This document shows positions 24,125 through 32,195 of a DNA stretch of 32,195 nt, piece after piece; position 1 is the first letter of the stretch, and each line of letters starts with the position of its first letter. This stretch comes from Gemmatimonadota bacterium (lineage in GTDB: Bacteria; Gemmatimonadota; Gemmatimonadetes; Longimicrobiales; Gaopeijiaceae). Under the pieces are notes generated by a model. That model did no database searches. It had not been told where the DNA came from and saw only the letters and a program-made list of their open reading frames with translations. Position numbers and translations under genes: made by a program. Where the stretch lies: contig JADFMD010000020.1 in the NCBI GenBank assembly GCA_022564055.1, forward strand, positions 1 to 32,195. The letters run 5' to 3'.

Positions 24125-25509
24125 CTTCGGCTCGCTGGCAGTTCCTCGAAGCCGCACAACGGACACCCGAGCATTCCTTCTCCTTTGGCGAGCCCGAGCC
24201 GTTCTCGCCGCTTGGCCACCTCTTCGGCGAACTCTTCGTCGTCCAGCACGAGGCCGGGTGTGAAGGCGATGGCCATATTGTCGATCGAGCGATGGCCCAA
24301 TCCACCCCAATTTCTGGGGTCGACCACGTTCTTGTTATCCGGAGTCGTGTCGAAGTACGCCGTGACGTGCAGGAGCGTGCCTCTCGGCAGCAGCGGCTGA
24401 ACTTCCTCAGCGTAGTTGTAGACCTTCACCCAGTTGTGGTCGTAGCCGGCACACGTCAGCGTCTCGGTCCGGCCACCCCATATGGCCTCTAGACACATCC
24501 TCACCCCGGCCGCGTGCATGTGCGGCTCGAAGTTTGTGATCTTCATGTTTTGCTGGAGCGTGGTGTAGATATGGACCTCTTGACCAGCCTCCATGGGTCG
24601 GAGGTCGACCTCACCGTTCCCGAACACGAGGGACGTCCGGCGCCGCGTGGGCTCGTACCCTTCGGGTCGGAACTTGAAACCTAGGCGTAGATGCGCGGTC
24701 GTCCGCTTCCCGTTCGCGTGCATATGAACGCCCGGGACCATGAACTGCGAGCCCGCGGCGAGTAACGGGGACGCCAAAGGATCGAACACTTCGGCGTTGC
24801 GACCTACCTCGTGCACAGGCCACTGGCCGCCCCCCCCACCGCCGATCGACACAATGATCGCGTGGTGGTAGATGAACTGGCCTCCGACCCCGCCCTCGAC
24901 GTCACTGATCTCCTTGACCTCCATTGCCGCTACGTAACGGTCCTCGGTCATCCCGCTGGGCGCCGGCGGGATCATTCCCCACCAGTCCGGTGCCTCCGCC
25001 TCCATCGTAAACGACGGCAAGTCGATGATGAGGTCGGGCGTGCCGATTTCCCACTCGTCCGCAGAGGCGAAGATGCGTGGCGGTGGCATATCTGCCGGAT
25101 CGCCCTCCGGCGTGCCGCCGTCCACCCACATGGCGATCGTGGTGATTTCTTCTTCGCTGAGGGAGATATCGTTCTGGAAGTCCTGAATCCCAATGTCCTT
25201 CTCGATGAACCACGGCGGCATCACGCCCATCCGGTCGCGGAGCTGTGTCCGTTCCTTGATGCGGGCCGCATATCGACGTGCGTCTTGGTAGGTCAGCAAC
25301 GACATCGGGGCCACCGACTCGGGGCGGTGGCAGTTCTGACAGCTTCGCTGCAGGATCGGCGCGACGTCCTTGGTGAAGGTGACCTCCGTCGTCTGGCCGC
25401 CCGACGCCTGAGGTGTGACAACCCCCCCAAGGGTCAGCGTGAGCAGGGCTCCGACGGGGATGCTGAGCTTTCTGGCGCACGTTTGACGCAGGTTTCTGGT
25501 GCGGCTCAT
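24121..25509 (-). CDS. Secreted cytochrome c / PHM-like copper monooxygenase fusion protein
   Basis: A 462-residue exported protein with a signal peptide (about 1-38). Next comes a c-type cytochrome-like domain with one haem motif, CQNCH at 57-61, and MPPWF further on. A C-terminal region fits the copper type II monooxygenase (PHM/DBH-like) fold: H215-H216 in QFIYHHAIIV, H262-x-H264 in GVHMHANGKR, H330-x-H332 in EPHMHAAGVRM, and Met338 as a possible methionine ligand. Such fusions probably oxidise a substrate in the periplasm with the cytochrome passing electrons; the substrate is unknown. A CPLCG motif lies near the C-terminus. A strong AGGAGGAGG precedes the ATG. It is the first gene of a two-gene minus-strand operon. 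Confidence 0.82.
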   Translation of the reverse strand: MSRTRNLRQTCARKLSIPVGALLTLTLGGVVTPQASGGQTTEVTFTKDVAPILQRSCQNCHRPESVAPMSLLTYQDARRYAARIKERTQLRDRMGVMPPWFIEKDIGIQDFQNDISLSEEEITTIAMWVDGGTPEGDPADMPPPRIFASADEWEIGTPDLIIDLPSFTMEAEAPDWWGMIPPAPSGMTEDRYVAAMEVKEISDVEGGVGGQFIYHHAIIVSIGGGGGGQWPVHEVGRNAEVFDPLASPLLAAGSQFMVPGVHMHANGKRTTAHLRLGFKFRPEGYEPTRRRTSLVFGNGEVDLRPMEAGQEVHIYTTLQQNMKITNFEPHMHAAGVRMCLEAIWGGRTETLTCAGYDHNWVKVYNYAEEVQPLLPRGTLLHVTAYFDTTPDNKNVVDPRNWGGLGHRSIDNMAIAFTPGLVLDDEEFAEEVAKRRERLGLAKGEGMLGCPLCGFEELPASRR

Positions 25510-25592
25510 GGACCCTCCTCCTAGGTCGTCAGATCACTTTCGCAATCTACCAGATACCATTCCTGATGTAGAGATGCCAGGGTACCGTCAGA

Positions 25593-25625
25593 CTTGCAGA
25601 GCCTGTTTTCGTGTTAGATTTTCCC
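25593..25625 (+). promoter_or_regulatory. Promoter-like block upstream of the second lspA copy
   Basis: This is the counterpart of 20493-20525. TTGCAG lies at 25594-25599 and TGTTAGATT at 25612-25620, with identical spacing. The block ends 41 bases before the GTG start, against 37 bases in the first copy. It lies just upstream of the divergent cytochrome operon's start region, in a 157-base gap. Confidence 0.45.
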
Positions 25626-25666
25626 AATCGGGAGTTCCCCAAGCCACCCAATAGATCGCCGAGCCC

Positions 25667-26194
25667 GTGAAAGAAAAAATTACCGTCTTCGCTACGATCA
25701 TCCCGTCGGTGCTCATTCTAGATTTCATCACGAAGAGTTGGGCCTTGGACGCCCTCGCTGGGGGGACTCGGCTGGAGATTCTGGGTGGGTTCGTACCGCT
25801 CACCCTCGCCTACAACCGCGGCGCGGCCTTCGGGATCTCTCTCGGGGATGATTCACGGTGGTTCTTCATTCCGATCACGATCCTGGCGCTCGTTCTGCTG
25901 CTCGTGCTTCTGAGACAGGCCCAACGGCGGGACTGGCTGCGTCTGGTTTCCATTTCGATGGTCGTGGCCGGCGCTCTGGGAAATCTCTACGATCGGGTGC
26001 GCTGGGATCGGGGTGTGGTGGACTTCATCGGCCCCATCAATCTGGGTTTCATGGACTGGCCGATCTTTAACGTGGCCGACATGTCGATCACCTGCGGGGC
26101 GGTGCTCTTGGCGATTTCGTTCTGGGGGGAGGAGCGGCGAGAACGTGCCGCGGCGGTGGTTCTGGAGGAGGGCGAACCGACCGCTAGCGGATGA
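25667..26194 (+). CDS. lspA: Lipoprotein signal peptidase (SPase II), copy 2
   Basis: A second complete LspA of 175 residues with the same motifs: LILDFITKSWAL, AYNRGAAFGI, NRGVVDFIGP-equivalent DRGVVDFIGP with Asp119, and FNVADMSITCG with Asp138. It differs from the first copy at about 20 residues, mostly in the first 35 residues and around residues 125-128 (NLGF against DLWV). The DNA differs at many third positions, so the duplication is not very recent, yet both stay intact. The start is GTG at 25667 (VKEKITVFAT). Both copies end in the same charged tail. It could process a different set of lipoproteins or simply add dosage. Confidence 0.93.
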   Translation: MKEKITVFATIIPSVLILDFITKSWALDALAGGTRLEILGGFVPLTLAYNRGAAFGISLGDDSRWFFIPITILALVLLLVLLRQAQRRDWLRLVSISMVVAGALGNLYDRVRWDRGVVDFIGPINLGFMDWPIFNVADMSITCGAVLLAISFWGEERRERAAAVVLEEGEPTASG

Positions 26195-26224
26195 TCGCCG
26201 GGGCCACCGAGTCGACATTACCGG

Positions 26225-28435
26225 CTAACCGCTCAGCCATCCCTGCACAAGGGTCTTGATCTCGTCCCACCAAAGCGCGCTCAGGAGTACGCCGGTGAGC
26301 ACGGCAGCCAATAGGAAAGCCCGGCCGACACGAGTCCAACGAGATGTGCGGTATCCGGTCTGGCGTAGAAAGAGGGTGACCAGGTCGCGCCGTTCCTTGC
26401 GTGCTCCTTCGGGCAAGTTGGGCGTGTGGCTGAAGAGGTAGCCGAGCCCTGGCGTCATGTACATGCGGAAATTCACCGCCCAGCCGCACGCCTCCAACAG
26501 AGCGCTCATGTCCCGTCTGCGCAGCTTGTTCCAACCCGAGAGTCCACTGAAAAGGGCCACCACCAGCACCATGCTCACCAAGGCGAGGCCGGCTTTCAGA
26601 GGGCTGATCTGCGAGAGTGTGTTGAGCAGGTAGACCAGCGAGGAACCCACGGCCGCGAAGGCAATGCCGCCGGCCAGCACCAGTTGCATGCCAGAGTTGG
26701 AAGGCGGTGCCGCTCCCGACGTTGGCACCTCGGCGGCCTGCTGGAACGACTCGCCTTTTTCCATCTTCGTCGTGATCTCGGTGGTGGCCTTTTCCAGGTC
26801 CCCGGCACGGGTGCCCACAAAGGCTTCAACCTTTTCGAAGACCAGCTTCTTGGCTTTCACAAAAGGCGACCTGATCGCCTCAGCCAGGCTGATGGGGTTC
26901 TCGACCGTATCCACCACTCGTGCGTCCCACTCCTTGCCCTGCAGATCGTAGAAGATGCCACGTTTGCCGATTTCGATGGCCCCCTGGCCGCCACCCGTGA
27001 GGGCTGCGGCAATCTCGAAACTCCGCCCCTGCTCCTCGGGCACGGTGATCTCGGCGTACGCCAGGAACATCTTGCTGGTCTGGGCGATCCTCTTGTGCTC
27101 GGCGCGGTTTCGGACCTTCATCGTGAAGGAGAGTTTACGTCCGTCAATGATCAGGTCGCCCAATTCAAACAGGGCACGGCGACTGGGGTCGTACAGCGCA
27201 GAGAAACATACGAAGTTGTTGGCCAGTTCCAGGAGCCAGCGCTGGTACAGGATGAGCTTCTCCAGGTCAGCCACTTGTTTCACCTCATCCTCCACCGCCA
27301 GATCCTCCAACAGGAGCTGGAGAAGTCTTTTCTGAGCCGGACCATCTAAGTGTTCTTTCAGCGTGGCCTCACTCAGCTCACCGATGCTCTCCGATGGCTT
27401 CTCCGTCTGCCACGCACAGTAAGGCTCGAAGATGGCCTTGACCCGCTGCCAGTCGACCCGGGTGAGAGCTTCGGGGGAGTCCGGCTGGGCACGGGCAAGG
27501 ACCCGGTTCCGTAGGTCGTCGATCCGATCCTGGTAGTACGGATTGCCGGAGCCCTGCAAATTCAACACACCTTCGGCATTGGGCGTTTGCAGTGGCGCCT
27601 GCGCGAGCTGTCTTTCCATGACCTCGAGGTCGGATCCGTTCAGGTGCTCGAGAGCTTGTTCACTCAGGCAGAACTGTTCGGCGGTGCGGGCATCGAGCTT
27701 GACCAGGTCGCATTGCCAGAAGAACTGTTCGATCTTGGCGTCGAATTCAGATATGAGCTCCACGGCGGCGGCCGTGTCGTCACCCCAGGGCAGAATCCTT
27801 GCCTCGCCATCATCTTCGGAGAGTGCCTTCCAGGCCAGGTACTTCCTTGCACCGTCCAGGAATTGGGACAGGTGACCTTCGTTGATGCCGTCTTCGCCAC
27901 TTATATCCTCCGTACCGCCCACCTGCTCGAGCACGTCCTTCGCCAACTGTGCGGCAGCCGGATCCGAAACGTGCTGGGGCGGGAGCACCCCGTCGCCGTT
28001 GGGAGAGGTCATCCCGTACGTATTTCGAAAGGTGCGCACCTGTTCCAGGCCGATCTCGTCCGAGCTCTCCGCGTGCAGTTGTCCCAGGACATGGATCGCG
28101 GCTTCCTTGATCTTCCGGCCCTCTTCGTGGCTGGTATCCAGGTCCGCGAGGCAGAGGATGTCTGAGGAAGCAGCCAGTCGGTCGTCCTTTGCCATCATAC
28201 GGGAAATCCATCGCACCGCCGCCCGCAAGTGCTCGGCACGGATGGTTCCGCTGCCGTCCCGATTCAAGTACTCGAGGAAGATGGGATCGCACTGTAGGCT
28301 CTCGGCCCGTACGCTGGTGGCGGCCCAGTGAGCTGGGTGGAGATCGTGGATACAAGCGAGATCCTCTGCGCTCTCGATGCGCAGTTGGTGAATCCCGCCG
28401 TAATTTTGGAAGACCATGGGCTTCATAACGCGCAT
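26225..28435 (-). CDS. Large membrane protein with degenerate EF-hand-like loops, function unknown
   Basis: A 736-residue protein; no function is recognised. The N-terminal 220 residues contain EF-hand-like loops (LNRDGSGTIRAEHL near 60, TSPNGDGVLPPQHV near 150, EDISGEDGINEGHL near 180). In these the final acidic residue of a canonical loop is replaced by His. A long helical middle follows (about 220-430), then a beta-containing part (about 440-530), a Pro/Ser linker and three membrane segments at about 590-612, 620-645 and 705-725. The sequence resembles uncharacterised proteins that begin with an HxAR-x-VATSAP-like stretch and a calcium-type loop in Planctomycetes/Verrucomicrobia (from memory). 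ATG at 28435 is the longest start; ATG at 28426 (MKPMVF) is an alternative. It is a single gene, convergent with lspA. Confidence 0.72.
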   Translation of the reverse strand: MRVMKPMVFQNYGGIHQLRIESAEDLACIHDLHPAHWAATSVRAESLQCDPIFLEYLNRDGSGTIRAEHLRAAVRWISRMMAKDDRLAASSDILCLADLDTSHEEGRKIKEAAIHVLGQLHAESSDEIGLEQVRTFRNTYGMTSPNGDGVLPPQHVSDPAAAQLAKDVLEQVGGTEDISGEDGINEGHLSQFLDGARKYLAWKALSEDDGEARILPWGDDTAAAVELISEFDAKIEQFFWQCDLVKLDARTAEQFCLSEQALEHLNGSDLEVMERQLAQAPLQTPNAEGVLNLQGSGNPYYQDRIDDLRNRVLARAQPDSPEALTRVDWQRVKAIFEPYCAWQTEKPSESIGELSEATLKEHLDGPAQKRLLQLLLEDLAVEDEVKQVADLEKLILYQRWLLELANNFVCFSALYDPSRRALFELGDLIIDGRKLSFTMKVRNRAEHKRIAQTSKMFLAYAEITVPEEQGRSFEIAAALTGGGQGAIEIGKRGIFYDLQGKEWDARVVDTVENPISLAEAIRSPFVKAKKLVFEKVEAFVGTRAGDLEKATTEITTKMEKGESFQQAAEVPTSGAAPPSNSGMQLVLAGGIAFAAVGSSLVYLLNTLSQISPLKAGLALVSMVLVVALFSGLSGWNKLRRRDMSALLEACGWAVNFRMYMTPGLGYLFSHTPNLPEGARKERRDLVTLFLRQTGYRTSRWTRVGRAFLLAAVLTGVLLSALWWDEIKTLVQGWLSG

Positions 28436-29303
28436 TCTACTCTGTTACAGGGAATCTAAGTCTGCACGAGATCTGAACAGGTCAGGGCTCTGGCTCAGGA
28501 TAGGCAGTCGCTTTCCTCTATCCTAAGTATCCCCTTCGTACTGGAGGCGTCCAGCCATCGGAAGAGGGCGGCGACTCCATCAGGATGGGAGATCTGGGGG
28601 GGACGGTGCAACTCGCCGGCCTTCAGAGCACGCGAATCCAAGCCCTCACTGCACAGCAGCTCGTGTTCTCCAACGCCGACCTTGCCAGCAGCCGGATTCA
28701 GAATTTCCAGCACCGGCGAGAACGCCGCTGAAGATTCACACTGGGCGTGATCTGCCCGAGCGCGCCATGTGGCCGCTCCTCGTTGGATCGACATGGAAAG
28801 CAGCTGTGCGGGTCGCGGGCGACGCAAGCCCGGATCCGCATTCTCGCGGGTTCGCCTCAGACAATGAGGCGTACCTCGGTGGTACCGAAGGGAAACACGC
28901 GTCCCATCCCCACGCCTCGAACCGAGCGGCCTGGGCCGCGCTAGCGAGGTTGGTCGATTTCCCCATCCGCGGAGATCATGGCAGCGTCCTGGCTGAAATC
29001 GACAGCACCGCGAGCAACCGATCGAATTGCCGCGAGCTTCTCATCCGCGGAATGCTGCCGCCGGACAGCTGTTCTTCGACCACGTGATGCCGCCCCTGAT
29101 GGCTCCGGGCATGGACGCTGCGTTCTTGATGGAGTCTCGGAGGCCTGTTCCGGTGGCGTGACCGTCGGTCGCGACGAAACCCTCGTCTGGCTTCGCAACG
29201 GATCGAAGGCCATCAAGATTTTCTCACGGTGATCGACCGGGCGCTTGTTCTATTGGCATGATTGATGTCAGAATGACGGTTCGACGCGCACCGGGAGCAT
29301 CGA
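28436..29303. other. Long stretch without a supported gene
   Basis: About 870 bases where no open frame looks convincingly protein-like. Small frames on both strands give Ser/Arg/Pro-rich sequence with no recognisable motif. One plus-strand stretch at about 29062-29161 reads AGQLFFDHVMPPLMAPGMDA, which looks protein-like but has no start and ends in TGA, so it may be a decayed gene end. A perfect 7-bp hairpin, AGGATAG with CTATCCT, lies near 28497-28524. The region separates the core-like left side from the accessory metabolic module. Confidence 0.45.
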
Positions 29304-30383
29304 ATGAACGCGACTCCTTCCCCTTATCGTTTCGAGGCGTTCGAGGTCTCGTACTTCTCGGCCAAGATCCGGCCGGCGCTTCGTTACAAGCAGCTCTGGT
29401 ACGAGGAGACGCGGGCCGACATCCGCGACATCCTGCAGCGCACCGGCATGGCCTACATCCCGGTCTTGTTGACGCCCGAAGGCGAGACCTGGCAGGACTC
29501 GAGCGAGATGTACGATCGGCTCGAGGCGAGGCATCCGCAGCCGCCGCTCTTCCCGACCTCACCGGTGCAGCTGCTGGCCGCCCATCTCGTCGAGCTCTAC
29601 AACGACGAATTCGGAACGATCCCGGCCATGCATTATCGATGGGGCAGCGAGCTGGGAGAATCCAGCGCGCGCTCGCGCTTCATCGCGATGATCGGCAGCG
29701 AGGAGTTCGGCAACAAGGCGGCCGACCAGATGGCCGCGGCGCGTTTCGCCGTGGGCGCCAGCGAGGAAGCCGCTCCCGCCATCGAGGCCCATACCCGCGA
29801 TCTCCTCGATGTTCTGTCGGTTCACTTCCAGAGCCAGCCGTACCTGTTCGGCGCCCGCATGACGTTCGGTGACTGCGCGTTGATGGGTCTGCTGGACGGG
29901 CATTTCTTCACGGACCTGGTCTCGCGCCGCCTGCTGCTCGAAACGGCCAGGCCCGTGGTCGGTTGGATCGAGCGCTGCAAGTTTCCCAACACGGATCAGC
30001 AGGGCGAGTGGCTGTCCGACGATGAGCTCGCGCCGACGTTCCGCGAGGCGCTGGGCGTCATGGGGCGCGACGCGGCGCCCGTGATCCTCGATTCGGTCAA
30101 GGGCTTCGAGGCCTGGGCCGACGAGCGGCCCGAAGGGTCTACCGAGCCTCCCCGAAGCACGGGATGGGTCGAGACGTCGCTGCGCGGCACGCCGATCAAG
30201 CGCATGATCCAGTCGTACACGCTGTGGATGCTGCAGCGAACGCTCGACACCTACGCCGAGCTCGACGAAGCGGCCTGCAAGCGGGTCGACGAGGCCGTCG
30301 CGGGAACGGGCTGGGAGCCCGTGCTCGCCTACGAGCCCCGGCACCGGCTCGAAAAGGACGGCTACAAGCTCGTTTTCGTATGA
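29304..30383 (+). CDS. Glutathione S-transferase family protein
   Basis: A 359-residue protein with an N-terminal thioredoxin-like GST domain (FEVSYFSAKIRPALRYKQLWYEETRADI, then MAYIPVLLTPEGETWQDSSEMYDRLEARHP at about 50-80). The helical C-terminal GST domain has YLFGARMTFGDCALMGLLDGHF near 190-210. It carries about 120 residues beyond a usual GST (about 230), so it has an extra C-terminal helical part. The ATG at 29304 has GGGAG 7-8 bases upstream. It is followed 30 bases later by the DUF2855 gene, and the two look like one operon with the acyl-CoA dehydrogenase. A detoxifying or isomerase role in a catabolic route is possible but not shown. Confidence 0.82.
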   Translation: MNATPSPYRFEAFEVSYFSAKIRPALRYKQLWYEETRADIRDILQRTGMAYIPVLLTPEGETWQDSSEMYDRLEARHPQPPLFPTSPVQLLAAHLVELYNDEFGTIPAMHYRWGSELGESSARSRFIAMIGSEEFGNKAADQMAAARFAVGASEEAAPAIEAHTRDLLDVLSVHFQSQPYLFGARMTFGDCALMGLLDGHFFTDLVSRRLLLETARPVVGWIERCKFPNTDQQGEWLSDDELAPTFREALGVMGRDAAPVILDSVKGFEAWADERPEGSTEPPRSTGWVETSLRGTPIKRMIQSYTLWMLQRTLDTYAELDEAACKRVDEAVAGTGWEPVLAYEPRHRLEKDGYKLVFV

Positions 30384-30413
30384 CGCGACAGCGCGCAAGC
30401 AAGGAGATTCGCC

Positions 30414-31520
30414 ATGCCCCCCACCCCGGATGGAATCCAAGGCTCGGACTTCATCGTCGAGAAGTCGAACTGGCGCAATACGAGGCTGGTTCCATCCCCG
30501 ATCGACGGCCGCCTCGACCCGAGTGAAGTCCTCTTCCGAGTTGATCGCTTCGCCCTGACCTCGAACAACATCTCGTACGCCATGGCGGGCGACACGCTCG
30601 GCTACTGGAAGTTCTTCCCCGCTGAAGAGGGCTGGGGCCGGATTCCCGCCATGGGTTTCGGAGAAGTGATCCGCTCGGAGCATCCGGATGTGATCGAAGG
30701 CGAGCGCTACTTCGGCTTCTTCCCGATGTCCCACCACCTGGTGGTACAGGCGAGCTCGGTGAACCCGACGAGCTTCTCGGATGCGGCCCCTCAACGGAGC
30801 GACGCGGCACCCGTCTACCGTCAGTACATGAACTCGAAGCACGATGCGATGTACCGAGAGGATCGCGAAGACCAGATGCTGCTGCTCCGCGGCCTCTTCA
30901 TGACGTCCTTCCTGGTCGACGATTTCATCGAGGACAACGACTTCTTCGGCGCCCAGGACTTCGTGATCTCCAGCGCGTCCAGCAAGACGGCGATCGCGCT
31001 TGCCACTCTACTCGCGCGGCGATCGCGTGGGCGTGTCATCGGCCTCACCTCACCCCGCAATTGCGCCTTCGTAGAGAGTCTGTCCGGATATGACGAGGTC
31101 GTCGTGTACGCGGAGATCAAGTCGCTCGCGAGCGACGTACCCGTCGTGTTCATCGACCACTCGGGTAATGGCGAAGTCGTCGACTCCCTGCACCACCATC
31201 TTGGTGACAACCTGAAGTACAGCTGTATGGTCGGCGGGACCCACTGGGACTCTTCCAACCGATCGAACGATCTGCCCGGTGCAAGGCCCACCTTCTTCTT
31301 CGCTCCGGCCCAGATCCAAAAGCGCGCCCAGGAATGGGGGCCGGCCGGCTTCCAGGAACGATTGGGTGACGCGTGGCATCGGTTCGACGCTTCCAGCGAC
31401 GCTTGGCTCGAGGTCCAGCGCGGCGCCGGAGCGGCCGACCTCGAGCGTGTCTACCAGGACATACTCGAGGGACGGGCCCAACCCCACCACGGACACGTGC
31501 TCTCGCTGTGGGATGCCTGA
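30414..31520 (+). CDS. DUF2855 family protein (MDR-like fold)
   Basis: A 368-residue member of DUF2855, a family of unknown function distantly like medium-chain dehydrogenase/reductases. Characteristic stretches are VLFRVDRFALTSNNISYAMAGDTLGYW, YFGFFPMSHHLVV, FGAQDFVISSASSKTAIALA (the Rossmann-like nucleotide-binding part near 180-200), VVFIDHSGNGEVVDSLHHHLGD and a tail ending RAQPHHGHVLSLWDA. The start ATG at 30414 has AAGGAG 8 bases upstream. It lies between a GST-family gene and an acyl-CoA dehydrogenase gene, suggesting a role in handling an acyl or aromatic intermediate; the reaction is unknown. Confidence 0.85.
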   Translation: MPPTPDGIQGSDFIVEKSNWRNTRLVPSPIDGRLDPSEVLFRVDRFALTSNNISYAMAGDTLGYWKFFPAEEGWGRIPAMGFGEVIRSEHPDVIEGERYFGFFPMSHHLVVQASSVNPTSFSDAAPQRSDAAPVYRQYMNSKHDAMYREDREDQMLLLRGLFMTSFLVDDFIEDNDFFGAQDFVISSASSKTAIALATLLARRSRGRVIGLTSPRNCAFVESLSGYDEVVVYAEIKSLASDVPVVFIDHSGNGEVVDSLHHHLGDNLKYSCMVGGTHWDSSNRSNDLPGARPTFFFAPAQIQKRAQEWGPAGFQERLGDAWHRFDASSDAWLEVQRGAGAADLERVYQDILEGRAQPHHGHVLSLWDA

Positions 31521-31600
31521 GCCTTGTAGACCGGATTCGGCTTATGATGAGCGTCTGATTCCCATCCAGTGGGCGCCCCCAGCGCCGCGAGGTCTCCCCC

Positions 31601-32195
31601 ATGCCCATGAACGTCCAAGCCATTCCGTCTCTCTCGGATCGCGTCAATCAAATCCGGATGATGACGGCCAAAATCGTGAACAACGAGATCCTGCCCAACG
31701 GGAACCAGCTTTGGGCGACGCGACGCGACGGCCAGGTCGACGACGAGGAACGCAGCCAGGCGCGGACGCTGCGCCACGAGATCCAGGCCAAGGTGAAGCA
31801 GGCGGGCCTATGGGCGCCGCATCTCCCCAAGGAGTACGGTGGCTGCGGCCTCAGCTTCCTCGAGCATGCGTACATGAACGAGATTCTGGCCTATAGCATG
31901 GGCGCGGCTTCTCTGTTCGGGGTGGTCGCCCCAAACTCGGGCAACCAGAAGATCCTGCTCAAGTACGGCACCGAGGAGCAGAAGAAGAAGTGGCTGGTGC
32001 CGCTCACCGAAGGAAAGCTCGAGTCCGGCTTTTCGATGACCGAGCCCGACAGCGCCGGATCCGACCCGCGCTCGATCAAGACGACGGCGACGCGCGATGG
32101 CAACGACTGGGTCATCAACGGTCACAAGTGGTTCACTTCCAACGCCAAGCGCGCAGACTTCCTGATCGTCATGTGCCGCACCGCCGATCCCGAGG
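31601..32195 (+). CDS. Acyl-CoA dehydrogenase, N-terminal part (cut by window end)
   Basis: An open frame from ATG 31601 runs off the window with 198 complete codons. It has the N-terminal helical domain (LPKEYGGCGLSFLEHAYMNEILAYSMGA), the FAD and substrate-contacting middle part (KYGTEEQKKKWLVPLTEGKLESGFSMTEPDSAGSDP) and the start of the beta domain (RDGNDWVINGHKWFTSNAKRADFLIV). This is a flavin-dependent acyl-CoA dehydrogenase that oxidises acyl-CoA at alpha-beta. GAGG lies 8 bases before the ATG; ATG at 31607 is a second choice. The gene follows DUF2855 by 80 bases in the same direction. Confidence 0.93.
   Translation, partial: MPMNVQAIPSLSDRVNQIRMMTAKIVNNEILPNGNQLWATRRDGQVDDEERSQARTLRHEIQAKVKQAGLWAPHLPKEYGGCGLSFLEHAYMNEILAYSMGAASLFGVVAPNSGNQKILLKYGTEEQKKKWLVPLTEGKLESGFSMTEPDSAGSDPRSIKTTATRDGNDWVINGHKWFTSNAKRADFLIVMCRTADPE

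Noticed and set aside
23495-24400. A 301-codon plus-strand frame opposite the secreted protein operon
   Set aside because: It is antisense to two coupled genes with signal peptides and shows no domain.
28495-28827. A 110-codon minus-strand frame in the gene-poor stretch
   Set aside because: There is no motif, no good ribosome binding site and no neighbouring operon; it cannot be told from chance.
28436-29303. Insertion sequence or integrase remnant
   Set aside because: No terminal inverted repeats, target duplication or transposase/integrase motifs were visible.
29559-30842. A 427-codon open frame antisense to the GST and DUF2855 genes
   Set aside because: It crosses two well-supported genes and its product is Arg/His-rich shadow sequence.

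Overview
This GC-rich window reads as ordinary bacterial chromosome from a Gram-negative organism. The evidence is an outer-membrane-type C-terminus at the left edge, two lipoprotein signal peptidases, a secreted protein with a T9SS/FlgD-like C-terminal module, and a one-piece tmRNA. The gene mix resembles Gemmatimonadota or a related phylum: HPr kinase with a mannose-class PTS in a non-Firmicute, secreted cytochrome c/copper-monooxygenase-like proteins, and NPNPFNP-type sorting modules. That placement is inference from general knowledge, not a database result.

Left part (1-5508): the end of an outer-membrane-like protein is followed by a nearly complete riboflavin pathway (ribD, ribE, ribBA, ribH), then nusB and a GT4 glycosyltransferase, all on the plus strand with tiny gaps. 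RibD carries a proline-rich insertion and RibBA an acidic one.

PTS operon (5577-11235): hpf, hprK, EIIA-Man, EIIB-Man, EIIC-Man, EIID-Man, HPr and Enzyme I are packed with overlaps or gaps of a few bases. All expected phospho-accepting histidines and the HPr regulatory serine are present. A separate fructose/nitrogen-type EIIA lies on the minus strand at 17645-18097. Together they could form a phosphorelay that joins sugar or signal input to HPrK control and ribosome hibernation.

Middle (11342-19247): metK, a bifunctional nuclease-family protein, a secreted membrane-anchored protein of unknown role, recO, selB, a small secreted protein that is little more than a sorting module, the EIIA-Ntr-like gene and a divergent dus. 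The tmRNA gene (19276-19630) has G3-U70 and a short tag, ANNELALAA. It is followed by a terminator and then by a structured element holding a perfect 21-nt inverted copy of the tmRNA T-arm.

Right-centre (19821-26194): a VOC protein, then two lspA copies about 5 kb apart. They differ at about 20 of 175 residues and share an upstream promoter-like block. Between them lie glnA, a CPXCG protein and a two-gene operon for a secreted cytochrome c/copper monooxygenase-like protein and its partner.

Right end (26225-32195): a large membrane protein with EF-hand-like loops, about 870 bases without a supported gene, then a compact module of a GST-family protein, a DUF2855 protein and a truncated acyl-CoA dehydrogenase. 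That module looks like acquired accessory metabolism.

No CRISPR array, insertion sequence, phage gene or ordinary tRNA was seen. The candidates most worth pursuing are the HPrK-linked mannose-type PTS, the T-arm inverted element after tmRNA, the paired lspA genes and the cytochrome/monooxygenase operon.
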